Below, one piece after another: positions 1 through 5,053 of a DNA stretch of 5,053 nucleotides (positions are counted from its first letter, which is position 1; every line of letters begins with the position of its first letter). The DNA comes from an uncultured Capnocytophaga sp. (lineage in GTDB: Bacteria > Bacteroidota > Bacteroidia > Flavobacteriales > Flavobacteriaceae). Position numbers and translations under genes: made by a program. The notes beneath the pieces were generated by a model. It did not search any database. It worked only from the letters and a program-made list of their open reading frames with translations, and had not been told where the DNA came from. The DNA lies in assembly GCF_937936315.1 (NCBI RefSeq), contig NZ_CALGWU010000022.1, forward strand, positions 1-5,053, in the 5' to 3' direction.

Positions 1-3000
1 TAGCTAAACTTACCACATTATCACAAAGGCAATAGTTATCCTTAATAGCCAAGAGTAAACGACACACCTCTGACTGGTCAGCTATATACGTAAATGACCT
101 CTCAGGAGAAGTGGCTTCTATGGCGATATTCTCATTCTGAGTATTATCCTCAAGGAGAGTATCTCCTGCATCCACCAAACCATTACCATTGACATCATGG
201 TAAAGAGACACTTTCAAGGAACTATTGTAAGGAGCTTTTTTAGCTAACTCAACAGTACTCTCATACTTATTAGCCACCTTATACTTAATTGTCAGTTTCT
301 CCTTATTACCTTGTACTGTAGAACTTACTTCTACATCTGCTAAAGAAAGTGAGGCTCGTTTATTCTCTATCTTTGCTTTTTTCTCTGGCGAAGTAGATAC
401 GATAAGAGCAGGACAGAAAGGCGGACTCAAGGTAGCACAAGGAATCCCTGTAATCTTATCTGTAGTAAGTACCTTTAAGGATCTTTCATCTGTACAACTT
501 ACCGCTGTATTGGCTTTTTGCTTGATCTTTACCGTTACATCAAAGTAATGAGTATCCTTCATACCTGCTGGTACTTTCATTATGATCTCATTTTCACCTC
601 CTACTACCCCTGTTGATTCCACAGAGGGGTCAGCCCAACTACTACTTGGGTTTGCCTGGGGGAATGCACTTCTATCTACTGTGATATCACTACTTTGAAT
701 ATCATAGCTTTGTGGGAAACGTATATGCAGACGAGCATCATTACCTACTGTAAACAAAGGATTAGAAGAGGTAACATTGACCGATACGCGTACCTTATAA
801 GTAGCCCCACTATCACAAGCATTGGCATTGCCACTTATATAGTCAACAGAGGAAAGTAACATATTATAGTCATTCACCGCAGCACCCGTGATACCAGCTA
901 CATTTTCTACAATCTTAGGACCTATAGCAGGCTCCCCACAGAGATTATTTCCTTCTAAGTCAATAGCAAAAGAGGAGCCTGCGACAAAATCACAGTCGGG
1001 TTGTACGTTAAAGGTTACTTTGAACTTCTGCTCATTTTCTACATTGGTAGCTACCGAACCTGGCAGAGAGCCACCTGGCAATATATCGAAAAGTCGGTAA
1101 GTAGTCTTACCCCCCACGGTAGTTACCCCAATCTTTTTACCATCCACAGGGGTGGAGGTATTATACACCTTGCCAGAGTTCAAGGGGTATTCCACTTGTA
1201 CATCACTGATAACGATACCAGGCTGCTGGGTAACCACCAAGTTTGCTCCAAAGATATCCCCCTCATCGGTACTTTTTACAATATAGGAGAAAGGTGTCTT
1301 GGCACACATAGTCAAGCTGGTAGGGTTCCCCCCCTCTTCTATGTCTTTCTTACTTTGTGCTATATTGACAGTATATTCTAAGAATGTATCATCGCAGGCA
1401 GCACTATGTCCCTGAGTAGGGTTGCCCTCACAGTTCCAACCTGCATATACTTTAAACTTTCGTTGTGGTTGGCTACAGTTGGTTAACTTATACTTTAGGC
1501 GATAGTACTTCTGGCTGGCAAGCCCTATAGGTACCGTTTGGTTTAAGAAGAACATCTTCTCCCCTGTAATATTAGTCTCTGGAGTAAGGGTTCGCACTAC
1601 AGTCGTGCCTGCCGCATCATTGACCTCTTCCAAGCCCAACACTTCCACTCCTGTAACATCGGGGATAGAGATCCATGTATTGGGAGCCTCATTGTTGCGT
1701 GCCTCTAAGGCAATAACAGTACTCTGTTCGTTCTTGTTAGCCCTAATAGTAGAACCTTGACCTCTTGCCAACAATAATAATTGAGGCTTAGAAGCCATAT
1801 TCATAACACTAAAGTTAGTTTTTTCGACAACTAATGGGGTAGGACTATCGGCGTAATGATAGTAATAGTCTTCACACTCTACCACGTAGGTACCAATTTC
1901 GCCTGCAGCAATAGCTGCAGCTCTTTTAGCAGCATCAGTACCTGTAAATTCTTTAGATTTACAAGAGGCTTGCACCTTAACACGCAGCCATTGGCTATAG
2001 GTTGTTGCTACAATCCCTGCGGGTAAATGGTAAGGATCTGTTCTATTAACAGGATTTAGATAGGTATATACGCGGTTGTTCCCTTCGGTAGATTCTACCC
2101 AATTAGCTAACGGGGTAATAACTGAAGACTGTAGAGAGGAAGCTTTCTTAGAATCTGCAATATTAGCAGTATAGAAATATTCAGGATTATCTGTGATTTT
2201 ATAAGACAAAGGTATTTTAAGAACAATCTTTCTCATTAAGATTCCTGGGCGATATTCTTCAGTATAAAGGTTACTACCGCTATTTTGAGCACGACCGAAA
2301 TGGATAAATCGCCCTCCAATATAACTCGGGGTACAAGCTGTCAGTCCAAAACTATTCATACCATAAGCTATGCCTGTATTGGCAAAAGTGAAAACAGGTA
2401 TCAGGTCTAAACCACAGCGCAATGCGTTAGTATGATAGCCTTGCGGGCTAACGGCGGGATCATTCTTATTGGCTAAGGTATAGAAATAAGATGTCTTACC
2501 CGACTGTTCTTCTGAAGAACTACTATTTGACGGATTATTTACCTGATAGGTAGCTACTACCGAGAAGGTTTGGCCTGCGGCTAAAATGCCCGAAGGCAGT
2601 GCATCGGTAAGATTCCAACGGTAGTAATTACCATTAGCATTGGTAGCGCGTGTTACCACTCCAGGGTCAGTAGCTTGCAGAGTCACTTCGTGAGTACCTA
2701 TTTTTACTTTGATAAATTTAGGGTCTAAGTTCACGCGTTTTTCTACAGCTGTGTAATAGAAGAGGTTATCAGCCGCAGCATTAGGCGATTGTTTTCCTTC
2801 GGCGAAGAACTCTATATCGTCTAAATGCAATACTTTACGGCGTTGTTCAGCGGATATATTAGCGCGCTGTACGCGTTGGGTCATAGTAGCATCCGTCCAA
2901 CCATAAGAGTTATTGGCGCGTTCTACTTTGGTACTGAGCATCTCAGGACCATTTACCCCACAAGGCACAGAACATCCTAATGCCACATTTACACTTTCGC

Positions 3001-4891
3001 AAAGTATAGGTATGGGGGTAAAAGTAGTACCTCCTTGGTTTCTGTTCATTACAAACACTTTGTAATCAATAGAGGTAGCATTGCTCAAGCCTGTACAGTC
3101 AGTAAGTTCGATATCAAAAGAGATATATCCCCATAAACGCGCATCAACAGCTGATACGCCTGCAGGAGGCGTTTCGGGGGTAGTAAAATCTAACAACCCA
3201 CCAGCTGGTATATTGCCAATAGCAACAGAGGGAACAGAAGTATCGCCAACTTCTCTAGCGTAATAGAACACTACATTTTTGAGAGCAATACCCGAAGGCA
3301 ACTGCATATAGTAGCGGTAACGAATATCATTAGTTCTAGCACTTGCATCACCTTGAAAGCGCTCAGAAACTCCTACTGAGTTCATATTAGGAGCTATACG
3401 CCCTTTCTCAGGAGCATTTTTAAGCAACTGAGCAGGGAAAGAGGTTTTATTTACTCGTCCAAAATAGCGTGCATAAACACTTAGATTATCTCTTAGTTCT
3501 ATTGTTTCTCCACAAGCACTTTCATAATGATAATAAAAGGAAGGATTTATAGATAAAATATAAGGATTACAAGGGAATGGATTGCCGGTAGCAACCAAAT
3601 CAAAACATATTCTTACCTCGGCACCAGGTTTTAGGTCATCGCGAAAACCATCAGCGTCTTCATCGGTAAAACCAATATCTTTGCCTGTAAGAGCCGCATC
3701 GGCTAAAGCGGGCAGATTGCGAAAATCAAAACCTGTAGAATTTACATTATTGATAAAAGTTGAAGGTACCGGAATCTTAGTACCATCGGTAGCAATGATA
3801 TAAAAGTTATCAGGTTTGAAGTTTGTTAAATTTTGAACCAGATTATTAAGTCGGTTGTTATAAGCGGTAGCATCAGTACTTTCGTTCTTGAAGGCAGTAT
3901 AGAAAGTACCGAGTTTTTGTCCGGCAGCAGCCGTAAGACCTGCTCCTTCGACAAAATACCTTTTATTTCCGTCTTGGGTTTGTTTCACGGCTGGAGTATA
4001 AGTACGTACTTTTATATCTCTATCCACCTTAGTATTTTGGGCAAATAGGTTGGTAGCCGAAAAGCCCCAATAAGGCACATAGCCTATTTTAGTTTGGTTA
4101 CCACATAAGGAAGGTGCTATCTGATACTTTTGGGTAATGGTTACCAATTCGCTACCTAAAAAGCCTGAGGGCTTGGTAAGCCTATACATGGGTTGCCCTG
4201 CATTTTCGAAGCCTGTAGGGACGGTACCCACTGGATCCAAAGTAACTCCGGAGGGTGGAGTAAAACTTACATGGGTAATCCCAGCAGGATAAGCTACAGA
4301 GAAGAAAATGGTACGAGTAGCCCCCACCCCAGTATTACGAATGCCAAAGGTAGTGGTATTTTCGCCTAATGAGGCGCCATCAACTCCTACAACGTCTTGC
4401 ACGGTAACTACTGGAGGCGTTACCCTATACTGGTTAGATTTTTCTTTTTCTTCTGGTTCGCCTACCACTGTTACTTTCACCTCATCGGTAAGGTATCTAC
4501 CTGCCAAAGCATCGGTAGCAGCCTTAGTAAGCTTACGCTTAAGGGTAAAAGCCACTTCGGTGTTAGGCGTACCTACAAGGGTAAACACAGGTTTATTAAG
4601 AGGGCTACCTGCCACTTGGGATACCGAAGTAGCATTTGCTCCTTTATTTACAGAGCCTGCTACATACTCAATACCCGTAGGCAAGGTAACGGTTACCTCA
4701 GCTGTATTTTTAGTAGTAGGTAACTTAATCTTAATGGTAAGGTTACCAATCTCAAAAGAGGGATTATTGGCAAACTGTACCTGATCCTCTGCGGTAACCC
4801 CATTGATCGCAAACTGAGCTCTAAGCTGCCCGAAAGAAGTTAAGAGACTACAAATCAATACATTAAACAAAAATGTTTTTAGCTTTCTCAT
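1..4891 (-). CDS. Giant secreted modular surface protein (DUF11-like repeats), 3' end missing
   Basis: The frame is open from ATG 4891-4889 to the window edge, giving 1630 codons with no stop; I checked every codon line by line. Residues 1-25 are a signal peptide. Residues from about 27 onward form a chain of beta-rich modules with approximate boundaries 27-155, 156-296, 297-485, 486-650, 651-870, 871-1020, 1021-1170, 1171-1330, 1331-1495 and 1496 onward; these are judged by eye from recurring motifs. Typical signatures are LPTGIEYV (70-77), YPAGITHV (201-208), LPSGIALK (531-538), LPSGILAAG (765-773), LPAGIVA (956-962) and VPAGMKD (1440-1446). The mature part has 25 cysteines, none before Cys263, which fits disulfides in an exported protein. 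I see no catalytic motif, lipobox or later membrane helix. Proteins of this style in Flavobacteriia are surface or secreted and commonly use T9SS; adhesion is the likely role but is inferred. The C-terminal sorting domain would lie beyond base 1. It appears to be transcribed from its own promoter near 4931. Exact function is unknown. Confidence 0.93.
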   Translation of the reverse strand, partial: MRKLKTFLFNVLICSLLTSFGQLRAQFAINGVTAEDQVQFANNPSFEIGNLTIKIKLPTTKNTAEVTVTLPTGIEYVAGSVNKGANATSVSQVAGSPLNKPVFTLVGTPNTEVAFTLKRKLTKAATDALAGRYLTDEVKVTVVGEPEEKEKSNQYRVTPPVVTVQDVVGVDGASLGENTTTFGIRNTGVGATRTIFFSVAYPAGITHVSFTPPSGVTLDPVGTVPTGFENAGQPMYRLTKPSGFLGSELVTITQKYQIAPSLCGNQTKIGYVPYWGFSATNLFAQNTKVDRDIKVRTYTPAVKQTQDGNKRYFVEGAGLTAAAGQKLGTFYTAFKNESTDATAYNNRLNNLVQNLTNFKPDNFYIIATDGTKIPVPSTFINNVNSTGFDFRNLPALADAALTGKDIGFTDEDADGFRDDLKPGAEVRICFDLVATGNPFPCNPYILSINPSFYYHYESACGETIELRDNLSVYARYFGRVNKTSFPAQLLKNAPEKGRIAPNMNSVGVSERFQGDASARTNDIRYRYYMQLPSGIALKNVVFYYAREVGDTSVPSVAIGNIPAGGLLDFTTPETPPAGVSAVDARLWGYISFDIELTDCTGLSNATSIDYKVFVMNRNQGGTTFTPIPILCESVNVALGCSVPCGVNGPEMLSTKVERANNSYGWTDATMTQRVQRANISAEQRRKVLHLDDIEFFAEGKQSPNAAADNLFYYTAVEKRVNLDPKFIKVKIGTHEVTLQATDPGVVTRATNANGNYYRWNLTDALPSGILAAGQTFSVVATYQVNNPSNSSSSEEQSGKTSYFYTLANKNDPAVSPQGYHTNALRCGLDLIPVFTFANTGIAYGMNSFGLTACTPSYIGGRFIHFGRAQNSGSNLYTEEYRPGILMRKIVLKIPLSYKITDNPEYFYTANIADSKKASSLQSSVITPLANWVESTEGNNRVYTYLNPVNRTDPYHLPAGIVATTYSQWLRVKVQASCKSKEFTGTDAAKRAAAIAAGEIGTYVVECEDYYYHYADSPTPLVVEKTNFSVMNMASKPQLLLLARGQGSTIRANKNEQSTVIALEARNNEAPNTWISIPDVTGVEVLGLEEVNDAAGTTVVRTLTPETNITGEKMFFLNQTVPIGLASQKYYRLKYKLTNCSQPQRKFKVYAGWNCEGNPTQGHSAACDDTFLEYTVNIAQSKKDIEEGGNPTSLTMCAKTPFSYIVKSTDEGDIFGANLVVTQQPGIVISDVQVEYPLNSGKVYNTSTPVDGKKIGVTTVGGKTTYRLFDILPGGSLPGSVATNVENEQKFKVTFNVQPDCDFVAGSSFAIDLEGNNLCGEPAIGPKIVENVAGITGAAVNDYNMLLSSVDYISGNANACDSGATYKVRVSVNVTSSNPLFTVGNDARLHIRFPQSYDIQSSDITVDRSAFPQANPSSSWADPSVESTGVVGGENEIIMKVPAGMKDTHYFDVTVKIKQKANTAVSCTDERSLKVLTTDKITGIPCATLSPPFCPALIVSTSPEKKAKIENKRASLSLADVEVSSTVQGNKEKLTIKYKVANKYESTVELAKKAPYNSSLKVSLYHDVNGNGLVDAGDTLLEDNTQNENIAIEATSPERSFTYIADQSEVCRLLLAIKDNYCLCDNVVSLA
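161..196 (-). other. Calcium-loop-like motif DVNGNGLVDAGD, residues 1566-1577
   Basis: Residues 1566-1577 read D-V-N-G-N-G-L-V-D-A-G-D, matching D-x-N-x-N-G-x-x-D-x-G-[DE] seen in SdrD B-type and dockerin-like calcium loops. It follows the strand SSLKVSLYH, as in B-type beta-sandwich domains where the loop sits after a 'V-x-L-[YF]-x-D' strand. This indicates a change of domain type near the left edge of the window. Metal binding is inferred. Confidence 0.6.
1346..1375 (-). repeat. Internal protein repeat copy 2: YTVNIAQSKK (residues 1173-1182)
   Basis: Second copy of the decapeptide at residues 907-916. Here it follows a C-D-D-T-F-L-E strand and leads into a G-G-N-P-T turn and Cys1196. Together the two copies support a shared module ancestry. 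Confidence 0.6.
1382..1822 (-). other. Best-defined module: LEARNNEAPNTW ... GWNCEGNP ... C, residues 1024-1170
   Basis: This module runs KTNFSVMNMASKPQLLLLARGQG, then VIALEARNNEAPNTWISIPD (1059-1078), then a strand region ending YYRLKYKLTNC (1129-1139), then FKVYAGWNCEGNP (1146-1158) and Cys1166. The order NN-x-AP-x-x-W-I-x-I-P followed by GWNC-x-G-x-P and a further Cys resembles modules I recall from other large flavobacterial exoproteins. The Cys1139, Cys1154 and Cys1166 spacing suggests a disulfide-stabilised end. Its function is unknown. Confidence 0.5.
1802..1864 (-). repeat. YYHY repeat copy 2, residues 1010-1030
   Basis: Residues 1010-1013 are YYHY, preceded by C-E-D-Y and followed by ADSPTPLVVEKTNFSVM. 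It parallels the earlier YYHY...NLSV segment at residues 453-472. Aromatic-rich strands of this kind usually mark a module boundary in such proteins. Confidence 0.45.
2144..2173 (-). repeat. Internal protein repeat copy 1: YTANIADSKK (residues 907-916)
   Basis: This decapeptide matches the second copy at residues 1173-1182 (YTVNIAQSKK) at 8 of 10 positions. The copies lie 266 residues apart and both follow an aromatic or acidic strand (PEYF and TFLE). The underlying DNA is only partly conserved, so the duplication is old or the motif is under selection at protein level. Confidence 0.6.
2495..2539 (-). other. Ser/Asn/Glu-rich linker, residues 785-799
   Basis: After the strand FSVVATYQV the chain passes through NNPSNSSSSEEQSGK, a low-complexity polar stretch, and returns to a beta pattern at TSYFYTL. 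This looks like a flexible linker or long loop inside or between two modules. It is the most biased stretch in the visible protein. Confidence 0.6.
3470..3535 (-). repeat. YYHY repeat copy 1, residues 453-474
   Basis: Residues 453-456 are YYHY, followed by E-S-A-C and, about 14 residues on, D-N-L-S-V. The same order (YYHY, short spacer, N-[LF]-S-V) occurs at residues 1010-1030. The preceding Cys441 and following Cys460 could form a disulfide around it; this is inferred. Confidence 0.45.
3638..3664 (-). other. Calcium-loop-like motif DEDADGFRD, residues 410-418
   Basis: Residues 410-418 read D-E-D-A-D-G-F-R-D, matching the D-x-D-x-D-G-x-x-D pattern of calcium-binding loops (thrombospondin type 3, EF-hand and dockerin-like). 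It sits just before LKPGAEVRICF, the strand that begins the next half-module. Calcium binding is inferred from spacing of the acidic residues; no structural context could be checked. Confidence 0.5.
4004..4426 (-). other. DUF11/CARDB-like module, residues about 156-296
   Basis: The segment FGIRNTGVGATRTIFFSVAYPAGITHVSF (182-210) follows the pattern of extracellular beta-sandwich repeats: 'I-x-N-x-G', then a hydrophobic strand, then 'PxGI'. It is followed by MYRLTKPSGFLGSELV (235-250), the first Cys of the mature chain at 263, and an aromatic YWGF motif (274-277). The same order recurs later in the protein (YRL, P-x-G, strand, Cys, then aromatic-G motif). Family membership is inferred from pattern only. 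Confidence 0.5.
4427..4813 (-). other. N-terminal cysteine-free beta module, residues about 27-155
   Basis: This first mature module starts FAINGVTAEDQ and has alternating beta-type stretches such as LTIKIKLP (51-58), AEVTVTLPTGIEYV (64-77) and TEVAFTLKRKL (111-121), ending in a charged EPEEKEKSNQ segment (145-154) that looks like a linker. It has the DUF11-like 'LPxGIEYVxGS' turn. Unlike the later part of the protein it contains no cysteine. The boundaries are by eye. Confidence 0.55.
4814..4891 (-). other. Sec signal peptide, residues 1-26
   Basis: The first residues are M-R-K-L-K (positive n-region), then a hydrophobic core FLFNVLICSLLTSF (7-20), then GQLRA followed by Q26. Cleavage is predicted after Ala25, leaving Gln at the mature N terminus, a very common arrangement in exported Bacteroidota proteins. 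Cys14 lies inside the core and its context (VLIC followed by S) is not a convincing lipobox, so signal peptidase I is preferred over lipoprotein processing. The signal sends the protein through Sec to the periplasm, which is required before T9SS export. Confidence 0.88.
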
Positions 4892-4900
4892 ATCATTCAT
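4889..4900 (-). other. Two in-frame start codons, no Shine-Dalgarno
   Basis: ATG occurs at 4900-4898 and again at 4891-4889 in the same frame (M-N-D-M-R-K-L-K). I chose the second because MRKLK directly opens a standard signal peptide n-region; the first would add only M-N-D. Neither has a GGAGG-like sequence upstream, which is normal for Bacteroidota, where AT-rich leaders are used. The choice does not affect the mature protein. Confidence 0.6.
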
Positions 4901-4906
4901 CTGATA

Positions 4907-4916
4907 AAAGTACTTT
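4907..4916. repeat. Palindrome AAAGTACTTT in the 5' leader
   Basis: A perfect 10-bp palindrome lies between the promoter box and the start codon. An AAAAGTA word within and beside it (4906-4912) recurs at 4932-4938 over the promoter box. It could be an operator half-site pair, but in such AT-rich DNA it may be chance. Confidence 0.3.
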
Positions 4917-4930
4917 AAAAGTTTGTCGTA

Positions 4931-4938
4931 CAAAAGTA
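4931..4938 (-). promoter_or_regulatory. Bacteroidota -7 promoter box TACTTTTG
   Basis: On the minus strand the sequence TACTTTTG matches all six fixed bases of the Bacteroidota -7 consensus TAnnTTTG. It lies 30 nt upstream of the first in-frame ATG (4900) and 39 nt upstream of the preferred one (4891), giving a leader of plausible length. The usual TTG of the -33 box is not at the normal spacing: the nearest TTG is 29 nt upstream, and a T-run occupies the expected place. The upstream A/T tracts (4944-4980) might compensate. Confidence 0.6.
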
Positions 4939-4959
4939 GTACATTTTTTTGATTTATTT

Positions 4960-4980
4960 AAAAAAACCAATAGTTTTTTT
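4960..4980. repeat. A-tract/T-tract inverted repeat upstream of the promoter
   Basis: Seven A plus C (4960-4967) face G plus seven T (4973-4980) across a five-base loop. The stem has only one G-C pair, so it is too weak for a confident intrinsic terminator. It could instead act as a curved, UP-like A/T tract for the promoter at 4931-4938. Confidence 0.3.
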
Positions 4981-4992
4981 CAACAGAAGAGA

Positions 4993-5011
4993 TTGTTAAT
5001 TGTTAATTAAC
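4993..5011. repeat. Tandem TTGTTAA x2 ending in GTTAATTAAC palindrome
   Basis: TTGTTAA is repeated head to tail (4993-4999 and 5000-5006), and the second copy runs into the perfect 10-bp palindrome GTTAATTAAC (5002-5011). From memory, similar TTAATTGTTAATT filler is common between genes in AT-rich Bacteroidota, so a specific function is not claimed. Confidence 0.5.
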
Positions 5012-5038
5012 GTGAGTTCGACATAAGAAAGTTACTTT

Positions 5039-5052
5039 TTTCTTGCAAGAAA
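5039..5052. repeat. Perfect 14-bp palindrome TTTCTTGCAAGAAA at the right edge
   Basis: The 14 bases are self-complementary, with a T-run and GTTAC just before them (5031-5038). If the bases past the window read like AAAGTAAC, the whole would be a long hairpin typical of an intergenic repeat or terminator. Only half can be seen, so the type is uncertain. Confidence 0.4.
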
Positions 5053-5053
5053 G

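Noticed and set aside
161..166. Possible Bacteroides-type O-glycosylation motif D-[ST]-[AILVMT]
   Set aside because: Only one match (D-T-L at residues 1577-1579) was found in the whole visible protein, which is no more than chance, so no glycosylation claim is made.
888..1381. Overlapping plus-strand ORFs of 70 and 126 codons
   Set aside because: They lie antisense inside the long minus-strand frame, overlap each other, and their translations look like random antisense sequence without recognisable domains.
3081..4048. Three further plus-strand ORFs of 60-73 codons
   Set aside because: All are short antisense shadows of the minus-strand gene with no promoter box or recognisable protein features.
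4308..4784. Plus-strand ORF of 158 codons rich in T, V, P and S
   Set aside because: It is antisense to the start of the exoprotein. Its composition follows from the Val/Thr-rich minus-strand codons, and a second plus-strand ORF overlaps it in another frame.
4847..4861. Possible lipoprotein signal at Cys14 (VLIC-S)
   Set aside because: The residues before Cys do not fit a good lipobox, the hydrophobic core continues past it, and a normal cleavage site follows at LRA/Q.
4960..4980. Intrinsic terminator
   Set aside because: The hairpin has only one G-C pair in its stem, so it is unlikely to terminate transcription by itself; it is listed only as an inverted repeat.
1..5053. CRISPR array, tRNA, rRNA, insertion sequence or phage attachment site
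   Set aside because: No regularly spaced direct repeats, cloverleaf-like sequence, transposase frame or terminal inverted repeats were seen; almost all of the window is one coding frame.

Overview
The window holds one incomplete gene on the minus strand and its upstream region. Reading from the ATG at 4891-4889 down to base 1, a single frame stays open for 1630 codons without a stop, so the gene continues past the left edge of the window. No plus-strand reading frame looks like a real gene; the short plus-strand ORFs all lie antisense inside this frame.

The product is a very large exported protein. It starts with a clear signal peptide (MRKLKTFLFN..., cleavage predicted after LRA). About 1600 residues follow, rich in T, V, N, S, G and aromatic residues, with no membrane segment after the signal peptide and no catalytic motif I can recognise. 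This part reads as a chain of diverged beta-sandwich modules of the DUF11 / 'conserved repeat domain' kind. Recurring signatures are [LYVQ]P[TSAG]G[IFM] turns, YRL...P.G...V...C segments and aromatic-G-[FRC] motifs, plus two D-rich loops resembling calcium sites. The modules are old and diverged, but some short stretches still match well, for example YTANIADSKK against YTVNIAQSKK. The likely role is a surface or secreted adhesin-like structural protein. In this group such proteins usually end in a type IX secretion (T9SS) sorting domain, but that end lies outside the window and was not seen.

Upstream (4892-5053) is a short AT-rich region. It holds a TAnnTTTG promoter box (TACTTTTG) about 30 nt before the start codon, several A/T tracts, a tandem TTGTTAA repeat ending in a GTTAATTAAC palindrome, and a 14-bp palindrome cut off by the right edge. 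There is no Shine-Dalgarno sequence.

The AT-rich composition, the Bacteroidota-type promoter box, the absence of a Shine-Dalgarno and the protein style (signal peptide ending in AQ, GWNCEGNP-like modules) point to Bacteroidota, most likely Flavobacteriia. A Capnocytophaga-like organism is a guess from recollection. I found no RNA gene, CRISPR array, insertion sequence or multi-gene system, and nothing that amounts to a new biological system. The main interest is the giant, poorly characterised modular exoprotein.
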